Notes under the pieces: model-generated
The model's database searches: none
Told to the model about the DNA's origin: nothing
What the model saw: only the letters and a program-made list of their open reading frames with translations
Shown: in pieces, positions 10,098 to 17,319 of the stretch
How the letters are laid out: each line of letters begins with the position of its first letter
How positions within the stretch are numbered: the first letter of the stretch is position 1
Assembly: GCF_001567565.1 (NCBI RefSeq)
Contig: NZ_LSSW01000026.1
Span: 108,907-172,906 of the forward strand
Length of the DNA stretch: 64,000 nt
Reading direction: 5' to 3'
Origin: Ectopseudomonas composti
Lineage (GTDB): Bacteria > Pseudomonadota > Gammaproteobacteria > Pseudomonadales > Pseudomonadaceae
Made by a program: the position numbers and the translations under genes

Positions 10098-10236
10098 GGC
10101 GCCTCTAAAAACTACCTGCGTTGCCATTGCTGCGTTAAAAACAGCCTCAAAATGCTCATTTACAACACGTAAACTGCGCTTTTTCGGCTGTTTTTGCCTT
10201 GCACTGGCTGTCTCGCCTACATTTTTAGAGGCGCCC
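10098..10236. repeat. MITE-like palindromic element, copy 2, with perfect terminal inverted repeats
   Basis: This 139-base element is bounded by perfect 15-base inverted repeats (GGGCGCCTCTAAAAA and its complement) and flanked on both sides by AATA, a possible 4-base target duplication. Inside, AAAAACAGCC pairs with GGCTGTTTTT and TTTAC with GTAAA, so the whole element can fold into one long hairpin. The core is shared with copies at 9849 and 58752 although the terminal sequences differ between copies. It lies just upstream of the DUF1285-type gene. Confidence 0.8.
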
Positions 10237-10256
10237 AATATGGACGAGGAGAGAGC

Positions 10257-10826
10257 ATGAGCGACCCCGGCAAGGCGGGTGATCTGCTGGCGCAGATTCC
10301 CAAGGGCGAAGGCAAGGGCCTGCCCCCCGTGCACCTGTGGAACCCCGATTTCTGTGGCGATATCGACATGCGTATCGCCCGCGATGGCACCTGGTATTAC
10401 CTGGGCACACCCATCGGCCGCAAACCCATGGTGCGGCTGTTTTCCACCATCATCCGCCGTGACGGTGACGACTATTTCCTGATCACCCCGGTGGAGAAGG
10501 TCGGCATTCAGGTCGAAGATGCGCCCTTCGTCGCCGTGACCCTGCAGGTCGAAGGTGAGGGCGAGGCGCAACTGCTGCGTTTTACCACCAATGTCGAGGA
10601 CGAAGTCGTCGCGGGCGGCGAACATCCCATCCGGGTCGAGATCGACCCTGCGACACTCGAACCCTCGCCCTACATTCTGGTGCGGCGTAACCTCGAAGCG
10701 CTGATTCACCGCAACGTGTTCTACCAGTTGGTGGAACTGGCGGTAGAGCGCGAGGTCGACGGAGAACCCTGGTTGGGCGTGTGGAGCGGCGGGGTGTTCT
10801 ATCCCATCGGGCCTTCTCCGGCGTGA
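10257..10826 (+). CDS. DUF1285 domain-containing protein
   Basis: This 189-residue soluble protein contains the DUF1285 signature: [19 protein letters not shown], then [23 protein letters not shown] and the [12 protein letters not shown] strand. The family is widespread in proteobacteria, has a structurally known two-domain fold and no assigned biochemical role. The ATG at 10257 has AGGAGAG upstream; an in-frame start 21 codons earlier would lie inside the MITE-like element and is unlikely. It may be transcribed with the GNAT gene 50 bases downstream. Confidence 0.82.
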   Translation: MSDPGKAGDLLAQIPKGEGKGLPPVHLWNPDFCGDIDMRIARDGTWYYLGTPIGRKPMVRLFSTIIRRDGDDYFLITPVEKVGIQVEDAPFVAVTLQVEGEGEAQLLRFTTNVEDEVVAGGEHPIRVEIDPATLEPSPYILVRRNLEALIHRNVFYQLVELAVEREVDGEPWLGVWSGGVFYPIGPSPA

Positions 10827-10876
10827 AGTCGCGCCAGTGTGCACGGCGCACCCTGCGGATTTGACAGGAGACGCAA

Positions 10877-11407
10877 ATGGATGAGCATCGCATCGAAACC
10901 GAACGGCTGACGCTGCGTCCGCCGCAGCTGCAGGATGCCGGCGAGATTCAGCGTCTGGCCGGCGATTTTCGTATCGCCGACGTCACCAGCAGCATTCCGC
11001 ATCCCTATCCGCCCGAGCTGGCTCAGCGGTGGATCGAACGTTGCGTGCAGGATTGGGCGAGCGGCGCGGCGGCCAACTTCATCGTCACCGAGTCGGACAG
11101 CGGCAAGCTGGTCGGCAGCATGGCGCTCAAGGACATTGGCCGAGGCGAGGCCGAGGTCGGTTACTGGATCGGCGTGCCGTACTGGAGCCGTGGCTACGCC
11201 AGCGAGGCGTGCAATGCGCTGGTGGATTTCGCCTTTCACCAGTTGCGTCTGCGCCGACTGCATGCCAGTCATCTGGCGCGCAACCCGCAGTCCGGTCGCG
11301 TGCTGTTCAAGGCCGGTTTCCGTCATGTGGGGCTGGGGCACAGCCAGTGCGGCTGCCACGGCAAGATGGAGCCGGTCGAGCTCTACGAGAGGGTCTCCGA
11401 CGAGTGA
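10877..11407 (+). CDS. GNAT family N-acetyltransferase (RimJ/RimL-like)
   Basis: This 176-residue acetyltransferase begins with the ETERLTLRPPQ strand typical of RimJ/RimL/SpeG-like GNATs. It has the acetyl-CoA region EVGYWIGVPYWSRGYASEA (motif A, the W-S-R-G-Y-A-S-E-A form) and the ARNPQSGRVLFKAGFRHVG motif B. Substrates in this group are N-terminal or small-molecule amines; the actual one is not predictable. GACAGGAGACG upstream supports the ATG. The TGA stop overlaps the GTG of the following phosphatase-like gene (GTGA), implying translational coupling. Confidence 0.87.
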   Translation: MDEHRIETERLTLRPPQLQDAGEIQRLAGDFRIADVTSSIPHPYPPELAQRWIERCVQDWASGAAANFIVTESDSGKLVGSMALKDIGRGEAEVGYWIGVPYWSRGYASEACNALVDFAFHQLRLRRLHASHLARNPQSGRVLFKAGFRHVGLGHSQCGCHGKMEPVELYERVSDE

Positions 11408-11727
11408 TCCGCGCCTTGTTCATCTGCAGTCGCAATCGATTACGTAGCCCCACCGCAGAGCGGGTGTTCGCCAATTGGCCGGGTGTCGAGACCGACTCGG
11501 CCGGGCTTGCCCCAGACGCTGAAATTCGCCTCTCGGCAGAGCAACTCGACTGGGCGACGCTGATCTTCGTGATGGAGAAGAGTCAGCGCAGCAAGCTGAA
11601 GCGTCAGTATCGTCAGATCCTGGCGGGCAAGCGGGTTATCTGCCTGGATATTCCCGATGACTACGCCTACATGCAGGCGGAGCTGGTCAGCCTGTTGCAG
11701 CGCAAGGTTCCCGTCTTGCTGCGTTGA
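11404..11727 (+). CDS. low-molecular-weight protein tyrosine phosphatase-like protein (COG4551 type)
   Basis: This short 107-residue protein begins ALFICSRNRLRSPTAE. That is the Cys-x5-Arg-Ser/Thr phosphate-binding loop of low-molecular-weight phosphatases, with Cys and Arg intact. It is much shorter than typical LMW-PTPs (about 150 residues). The C-terminal VICLDIPDDYAYM segment carries acidic residues that could supply the general acid. The GTG start overlaps the GNAT stop. A paralogue at 27975-28307 shares CSRN, RSPTAE, FVMEK/H and LDIPDDY and has the same GTGA overlap with a different upstream gene. Substrate unknown; RNA or protein phosphate chemistry is inference. Confidence 0.78.
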   Translation: MIRALFICSRNRLRSPTAERVFANWPGVETDSAGLAPDAEIRLSAEQLDWATLIFVMEKSQRSKLKRQYRQILAGKRVICLDIPDDYAYMQAELVSLLQRKVPVLLR

Positions 11728-11734
11728 GCCGCAC

Positions 11735-13507
11735 TCAGCGCACCCGATCCCGGCTCTGTACGGCCAAGTCCAGCGCCTTCTGCATGTCCAGTCGCGCCGA
11801 GCGACCAACGTCCTTGTCGCGCATCTTGTAGTTGCGCTCTGACGGCAGGATCGGCGCGGTCAGGTCTTCGGCGTCCATCGGCTCGAAGTCGTAATCACCA
11901 CCAATGGTCATGGCGCTGCGCCGCAGCAGCATGCGCACCTGTTCCGGCTGCAGGCGCGGATTGATCGACAGCATGGCGGCAACCACTCCGGTGACCAGTG
12001 GCGTGGCGTAGGAGGTGCCGCAATGCACTTCGCCGATTGCGTCGGCTTCACGGGTGGAAGCACGGGCGCAGGCCGCCGCAGTAATGTCGACGCGCATGTC
12101 GACGTTCGACGAGTCGCGTTTGACCACGTAGCTCGGGTCGTCGATCTCGGCCTCTTTTTCCTGGCTGCGCTGATGTCCGCCGACCACCAGCAACTGCTCG
12201 GTGATGAAGGAGGAGGGCAGGCGGTACTCGTCGCGGCCGGAGTAGGACGAACCGTTGCCGGCGGAGTTGATCACCAGCACGTCCGGGTGTTCCTCGCGCA
12301 GCCACAGGAAGAACTCTTCCAGCAACTCTTCGTAGCCGCTCATGGCGATGCCGGAGCGCACTAGCGAGTCGATTTCATCGCCCTCGACGTTACGCGTGCC
12401 GACGCGGTGGATGCCCCAGCTCCAGTTGAGTACGCGCACGCCGTCTTCGACCAGGTTCACCGACGCGGCGATATTGGCGGTGATGCCGGCATCCGAGTTG
12501 CGCTCGACGATGACCTCGAAGCCCTGGCTGGCCTTGTCCAGCCCACGCAGGAAACCGGTGTTGCCGCCTTTGTCCCAGTGTGCGGCGAGGATGCCGGCCA
12601 CGGTGCTGCCGTGATTGTCCGGTTCGCCTGCGTCACGTGCATAGACGCAGGTGCGTGGTTTACCGTCTGGGCAGGCGCCGAGGTAATCGGTGAAATCGGG
12701 CGCGTCGAAATCGACGTTGCGTTCGATCACGCCGATGCGGATCGGCTCGGCTTCAATGGGCGTATCACCCGCCGGGATACGCCGCTGGTAATAGTTCACC
12801 GCATCCATGAAGCGGTTCGCCGCCCATTCCTCGGAGTTCTTTTCCGGTTTGTGCGCCGGCTGACGCGCGGCTTCGCTTTCCTCGCCGCGCTCCGGTGCGC
12901 TTTCTTCCACCACCACGGCGTCGACGCTGGTTTCGTTGCCGATGCGCAGCACCAGCGCGTCGCGCTGGGTCAGGTTTTTCACCGGCAGGCGTAGCTGGTA
13001 GACGTTCAGCGGGGCAATGGCGCCTACCACCTCGGCATCGTACTTCTTGGCCAGGCGTCTGGCCTCGTCGAGGCCGTCGTGGCTTTCCTCGATCAGCAGG
13101 CTGACCAGATCGACGTAGGTGGTCAGGCCATCCATGTTCTTCGCCACTTCATCCGGGCCGGCTGCGAGCACATGGCTGCGATGCAGCGACAGCCACACCG
13201 GATTGCTGGCGCGCGAGCCGTCCTCCAGCCACAGCGGGGCGCTGCGATGTTCGCCGCTGCTCAACTGCAGGCGCAGGCCGTCGCCACTGCGTTTGACGGC
13301 CGAGGCAGGCAGGGTGTCGTCGCCGAGCCGCAGCCTGGGCAGTTTCGCGCCCAGGCCACGTACCTTCAGGCACCACTCCTGCCGCTCGCTGGCGAGCAGG
13401 TCGCCGCAGCGTTGCAGGCTCTGGATACGCAAAGGCTCCTGAGCCTCAGCAAGCGGGCTGAGCACGGTCATGAGCAGAGCGGAGAGAAGGGCGCGGTTGG
13501 GCAGCAT
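11735..13507 (-). CDS. secreted S8 (subtilisin-like) peptidase homologue with Asp-to-Glu at the catalytic Asp site
   Basis: This 590-residue protein has an N-terminal signal peptide (MLPNRALLSALLMTVLSPLAEA, 22 residues) and a roughly 230-residue prodomain-like region ahead of the peptidase domain. Ser and His motifs are intact: NHGSTVAG with His299 and GTSYATP with Ser499, plus the oxyanion Asn in NSAGNGS. The strand that normally reads VIDTGVD reads VIERNVD, so the catalytic Asp position is Glu262 (codon GAA). I placed the start at 13507 to give a clean signal peptide, although its ribosome site is weak. A frame extends 35 codons upstream. Export makes a periplasmic or extracellular role likely; activity is uncertain because of the substitution. 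Confidence 0.85.
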   Translation of the reverse strand: MLPNRALLSALLMTVLSPLAEAQEPLRIQSLQRCGDLLASERQEWCLKVRGLGAKLPRLRLGDDTLPASAVKRSGDGLRLQLSSGEHRSAPLWLEDGSRASNPVWLSLHRSHVLAAGPDEVAKNMDGLTTYVDLVSLLIEESHDGLDEARRLAKKYDAEVVGAIAPLNVYQLRLPVKNLTQRDALVLRIGNETSVDAVVVEESAPERGEESEAARQPAHKPEKNSEEWAANRFMDAVNYYQRRIPAGDTPIEAEPIRIGVIERNVDFDAPDFTDYLGACPDGKPRTCVYARDAGEPDNHGSTVAGILAAHWDKGGNTGFLRGLDKASQGFEVIVERNSDAGITANIAASVNLVEDGVRVLNWSWGIHRVGTRNVEGDEIDSLVRSGIAMSGYEELLEEFFLWLREEHPDVLVINSAGNGSSYSGRDEYRLPSSFITEQLLVVGGHQRSQEKEAEIDDPSYVVKRDSSNVDMRVDITAAACARASTREADAIGEVHCGTSYATPLVTGVVAAMLSINPRLQPEQVRMLLRRSAMTIGGDYDFEPMDAEDLTAPILPSERNYKMRDKDVGRSARLDMQKALDLAVQSRDRVR

Positions 13508-13629
13508 GGGGCAGGGTTCCGTGACGATGTCCTGCTTTTCCGACTGCCTTCGCTGTTCATCGTTCAGCCGGGGCCGAGCGCAGCGCGAGTGGTGAGCGCC
13601 ACTGCAGATCACATCGCTACCAGTTAATT

Positions 13630-13642
13630 GTTATAGTATTAC
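13630..13642. promoter_or_regulatory. weak Zur-box-like sequence upstream of the DUF1624-type gene
   Basis: GTTATAGTATTAC matches 11 of 13 positions of the Zur core GTTATAATATAAC and lies 9 bases upstream of the proposed ATG. The TATAGT within it could equally be a simple -10 element. Low confidence. Confidence 0.25.
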
Positions 13643-13651
13643 GTCCAATTC

Positions 13652-14812
13652 ATGCCCCACTCGAAGCCTTTCATGTCCTCCAATCGTCTGCTCTCGATCG
13701 ACGCCTTGCGCGGTTTGGTCATCCTCTTCATGTTGCTCGATCACGTTCGCGAAACCTTCTACCTGCACCAGCAGGTCGGCGACCCGATGGACGTGACCGC
13801 CACCGACCCTGCACTGTTCTTCAGCCGCACCCTGGCGCATCTGTGTGCACCGGTGTTCATCCTGCTTACCGGGCTTTCCGCGTTCCTCTATGGGGAGAAG
13901 CAGATGAGCCGGGCGGCGACCAGCGCCTTTCTGTTCAAGCGCGGTTTGTTCCTCGTGGTGCTGGAGTTCACTCTGGTCAACTTCGCCTGGACCTTCCAGT
14001 TCCCGCCCACGGTGATCTACCTGCAGGTGATCTGGGCCATCGGCCTGAGCATGCTGGCGCTCGCTGTGCTGCTATGGTTGCCGCGAATGCTGCTGGCCAT
14101 TCTTGGCCTGGCGCTGGTGGCCGGGCATAACCTGCTCGATGGACTGCACTTTGGCCCGGAGTCGGTGATGCACATTCCCTGGGCGATCCTGCATGACCGT
14201 GGCTGGCTAGAGTTTTCCGACACGCTGCACCTCCGTACGTCGTACCCGGTGCTGCCATGGATCGGGGTGATCGCTCTGGGCTATGTGATTGGCCCCTGGT
14301 TCCGTTGGTCGAGCGCGCCCGAGCAGCGCCTGCAATGGCTGCGCAAGGCTGGCTTCAGCGCGCTGGCGCTGTTCGTCGCACTGCGCCTGATCAATGGTTA
14401 CGGCGAGAAACCCTGGGCATTCGAAGAGACCGGCCTGCAGACGCTGATGAGCCTGCTCAATATCACCAAGTACCCACCGTCGTTGCTGTTCCTGGCGCTG
14501 ACGCTGGGCATCGGTTTGTTGCTGCTGGCGGTCTTCGAGCGCCGCAACGATGGACGCATGGTGCGTACCCTGGCTGTGTTCGGCAGTGCGCCGATGTTCT
14601 TCTACCTGCTGCACCTGTATGTGCTGAAGCTGCTTTACATCGCTGCCTTCGCTATCTGGGGTGCGAACCAGGGGCATTACTTCGGCTTCGATTCGATGGG
14701 TTGGGTCTGGGCCGCGACGCTGGTGCTGGCCGTGGTTCTGTTTCCACCCACGCAATGGTTCGCTCGGCTCAAGGCGCGGCGTCGCGACATTCGCTGGTTG
14801 AAGTACCTCTGA
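13652..14812 (+). CDS. DUF1624-type heparan-alpha-glucosaminide N-acetyltransferase-like membrane protein
   Basis: This 386-residue polytopic protein has about ten hydrophobic segments. The N-terminal RLLSIDALRGLVILFMLLDHVRETF block, with the conserved D-A-L-R-G and D-H motifs, defines the DUF1624 / acyltransferase-3-like transmembrane acyltransferase group. It continues with LTGLSAFLYG and a long hydrophobic core ending FFYLLHLYVLKLLY. Such proteins are expected to move acyl groups across or onto envelope sugars; the substrate is unknown. Met8 (13673) is an alternative start and would place the DALRG motif near the N-terminus. It converges on the TonB receptor gene. Confidence 0.8.
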   Translation: MPHSKPFMSSNRLLSIDALRGLVILFMLLDHVRETFYLHQQVGDPMDVTATDPALFFSRTLAHLCAPVFILLTGLSAFLYGEKQMSRAATSAFLFKRGLFLVVLEFTLVNFAWTFQFPPTVIYLQVIWAIGLSMLALAVLLWLPRMLLAILGLALVAGHNLLDGLHFGPESVMHIPWAILHDRGWLEFSDTLHLRTSYPVLPWIGVIALGYVIGPWFRWSSAPEQRLQWLRKAGFSALALFVALRLINGYGEKPWAFEETGLQTLMSLLNITKYPPSLLFLALTLGIGLLLLAVFERRNDGRMVRTLAVFGSAPMFFYLLHLYVLKLLYIAAFAIWGANQGHYFGFDSMGWVWAATLVLAVVLFPPTQWFARLKARRRDIRWLKYL

Positions 14813-14824
14813 GGGCAGTTGTCG

Positions 14825-14846
14825 TAGGGTGCGTATGCGCACCCTA
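14825..14846. repeat. 22-base palindrome (TAGGGTGCG arms), copy 1
   Basis: TAGGGTGCGT-ATGCGCACCCTA is a near-perfect palindrome just past the DUF1624-type gene. The same arms recur at 44759-44781 just past gspM, so this is a dispersed short element found at operon ends, possibly acting as an mRNA-end hairpin. Confidence 0.65.
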
Positions 14847-14874
14847 GGTTCGCTCGGCATTGGCATTATGTGCG

Positions 14875-14938
14875 CTGTAGGAGTCCGCTTGCGGGCGATG
14901 GCTGCCTGACGCGATCGCCGGCAAAGCGGCTCCTACAG
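14875..14938. repeat. REP-like hairpin (CTGTAGGAG...CTCCTACAG)
   Basis: CTGTAGGAGTCCGC and GCGGCTCCTACAG flank an inner GGGCGAT / GATCGCC pairing, giving a long hairpin in the gap between the convergent membrane acyltransferase and TonB receptor genes. It belongs to the GTAGGAGCGGCT family also seen at 38809 and 57487. Confidence 0.65.
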
Positions 14939-14968
14939 ATTGGGCTTCGGACCGTCTCCAGAGTGAAT

Positions 14969-17020
14969 CTACAGCTTCATATTCACCGACAGATAGGCCG
15001 AGCGACCGGGTGCCGGGGAGAACATCGGCTGGTCATCACCGCCCCAGAAGAAGTTGTCGAACCACACGTACTCATAGTCGCGATCGGTGAGGTTCTTCAT
15101 CTGTAGGTCGAGGCTGGTGGTGGCCGACAGCTGATAGCGCACGTTGGCATCGAGTACCGCGAAGCCGCCGTACTTGCCTTGCTCGTTCTGCTCGTCGATG
15201 TAGTAGTCGCCCTGCGCGCGGGCCGACAGGCCGAAGCGCCAGGCGTCGTTGAACTGATAGTCGACACCCGCATTGCTGATGTAGCGCGGCGTGGAGAACA
15301 CTTCCTTGCCCGCCAGCGATTGCCCATCAGCGGTCAATGCACTGACCACCTTGGCTTCCTGGATGGCATGCGAGCCCCACACCGTCCATTGATCGTTCAA
15401 CTGCGCAGTGAGCTGCATGTCGATGCCGCGACGCTTGGTTTCACCCAGGCCGACGGTGGTGCCGGTGCTGGGCATGTTGGCCACTTCGTCGGTAGCTTCC
15501 TGTTGCCACACGGCAATGCGCGCTTCGGAGCCCGCGAAGGGTTTGAACTTCACCCCCACCTCCTTGCCGGTATTGATCGACGGCTTGTACGAGGCCTGGC
15601 CGGCGGTCATGTAGGCCGGTGCGGTCGACCCGGTGAGGATCTGGAAGGTGCGTCCCCAGTTGGCGTAGATGTTCAGATCTGGGGTGATGCTGTACACCAC
15701 GCTGAGCTTAGGCTGTTCGATCCAGCCGTAGTCCTGCAGCTCGGCCTTCTCGCCGTTCATCAGCTCGGTATTACCGGAGAACTTGTCGACCCGGTACGCC
15801 GGGATGATCTTCAACTGCTCGATGGGCTGGATGATCGCCTGGGCATAGGCGCCGGTGTTGTACAGCGTGTAGCTGTCGTCATTCTGCGTGCGCGCAGGCG
15901 CTGCGTCGAAATCGGTGGGAATGCTGAAGTTGTAGCGGTAGCGACGGTACTCGTTGTTCTGCTGCTCGTAGTTGATGCCGCCGTCCAGGGTCAGCATTTC
16001 GTGGGCACGCCAGGTCAGATTGCTCAGCATGCCGGTCTGGCGCTCCTGCCACTGGCGGCGCTGGCGCGGGGCGTTGCCGACCGGGTAGCTGGTGAAGGTC
16101 ACGGTGCGGTCATCGTCGTAGCTGTTGTAGTACAGCTTGTTGCTCAGGCTCAGATCGTCGCTGAGCTGGAAGTCAGCATGCGCGCTGAGATGCTTCATGT
16201 CGCGGTCGTCGCCATCGTTGGCGTTCTTCTCCGGCGACTGCGAACGGCTCGCGGAAAGCTCCTGCGCGGTGAGAAAGCCTGGCTCCTCCGCCTGGTGGTG
16301 GTAGAGGCGGGCGACCACGCCGAGCTTGATGGTCTGCGCGTCATCGGTGACGAACCACTTGCCGCCCAGGGAGTATTTGTTGGAGTTGCTGTGGTCGCGG
16401 AAACCGTCGGAATCCTGCTTGGCCAGGAAGTAGTTCTGCGCGAAGTTGCCTTCCTCGTGGCCCACGGCCAGCTGGAATTCGCGGGTGTTGAAGCTGCCAT
16501 AGGTCAGGCGGCCGTCGGTGTAATTACCGCCCTGGCGGGTGACGAAATTGATGTTGCCGCCGATGTTGTGCAGGCCGTAGCGCGGGTCGTTGGTGCCGCG
16601 CACCACTTCGATGTAGTCCAGGTCCAGCGGGAAGATCATGTCGATGAAACGCTGGTTGCCGCTGTTGACGTTGCTCGGCACGCCGTCGATCAGCGTCTTG
16701 ATGCCATTGATGTAGCCCTCGCCGTTGAACGCGCGGAAGGTCACCTTGCCGGACTCGGCGCCCATGCGCGTCTCGGTCAGCTGAATGCCGGGCATCTGGC
16801 CCACCAGCTCCCAGCTGTTCATCACGTTTTTGTCTTCGATCTTGTCGCTGCCCATGATGTCGACCGAGGTCAGGATGCTGTCGGTGCGCAGCGTGCCGCT
16901 GGCTTCGGGGGTGACATAGACCGAGCCGAGCGAGACGGTGGAGTTGCCGGACGAGGCGGCGTGAATCTGAGGCGTGACCAGGGCGGTCATGACGGCGATG
17001 GAGGCCGAAGTGGCTTTCAT
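14969..17020 (-). CDS. TonB-dependent outer-membrane receptor, probably Zur-regulated
   Basis: This 683-residue outer-membrane receptor has a signal peptide (about residues 1-22) and a VYVTPEA TonB-box-like segment. A plug domain follows with the LVGQMPGIQLTE and DIMFPLDLDYIEVVRGTNDPRYG motifs, then a long beta-barrel ending in the aromatic/hydrophobic strand SAYLSVNMKL. The NLTDRDYEYVWFDNFFWG segment near the C-terminus is typical of siderophore or metal receptors. AGGAAT precedes the ATG. A perfect 7-3-7 palindrome matching Zur boxes lies about 90 bases upstream, so zinc or a zincophore is the likely substrate (inference). No ABC transporter or metallochaperone gene is adjacent. Confidence 0.9.
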   Translation of the reverse strand: MKATSASIAVMTALVTPQIHAASSGNSTVSLGSVYVTPEASGTLRTDSILTSVDIMGSDKIEDKNVMNSWELVGQMPGIQLTETRMGAESGKVTFRAFNGEGYINGIKTLIDGVPSNVNSGNQRFIDMIFPLDLDYIEVVRGTNDPRYGLHNIGGNINFVTRQGGNYTDGRLTYGSFNTREFQLAVGHEEGNFAQNYFLAKQDSDGFRDHSNSNKYSLGGKWFVTDDAQTIKLGVVARLYHHQAEEPGFLTAQELSASRSQSPEKNANDGDDRDMKHLSAHADFQLSDDLSLSNKLYYNSYDDDRTVTFTSYPVGNAPRQRRQWQERQTGMLSNLTWRAHEMLTLDGGINYEQQNNEYRRYRYNFSIPTDFDAAPARTQNDDSYTLYNTGAYAQAIIQPIEQLKIIPAYRVDKFSGNTELMNGEKAELQDYGWIEQPKLSVVYSITPDLNIYANWGRTFQILTGSTAPAYMTAGQASYKPSINTGKEVGVKFKPFAGSEARIAVWQQEATDEVANMPSTGTTVGLGETKRRGIDMQLTAQLNDQWTVWGSHAIQEAKVVSALTADGQSLAGKEVFSTPRYISNAGVDYQFNDAWRFGLSARAQGDYYIDEQNEQGKYGGFAVLDANVRYQLSATTSLDLQMKNLTDRDYEYVWFDNFFWGGDDQPMFSPAPGRSAYLSVNMKL

Positions 17021-17108
17021 GGGTATTCCTAGCGTTGCGTTTTATAAGTGAGGGGGAGGGTGTTCTGCTGGCTGCTGTCGAAAGGTATCGACGCGCCATT
17101 TTTTAAAT

Positions 17109-17125
17109 ATGTTATATCATAACAT
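17109..17125. promoter_or_regulatory. Zur box upstream of the TonB receptor
   Basis: ATGTTAT-ATC-ATAACAT is a perfect 7-3-7 palindrome. It differs from the gammaproteobacterial Zur consensus (ATGTTAT-AAT-ATAACAT) only in the central three bases. It lies in the 299-base gap between the receptor and the divergent diguanylate cyclase, 89 bases from the receptor start. The rest of that gap shows no gene. Confidence 0.75.
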
Positions 17126-17319
17126 TGTTGGCGTGTGCGGCCACCTTCGAACCTTGCTGTCAGGGGCGGAAAAGGCTCTGGCTAGAGCCATCGCTGGCCG
17201 AGCACTCAGCGCAAGGGCTGATGGGGCGTGGCGCGGGGCGCACGAACGATTAGACGTCGGGCCACTTATGACGTATCACTATCAGGCGTCTTCCGCGTTT
17301 TTATCCAAGCAGAATCACT

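Noticed and set aside
15179..17032. Long plus-strand frame opposite the TonB receptor
   Set aside because: Antisense of a well-supported receptor with signal peptide and barrel; no domain seen.
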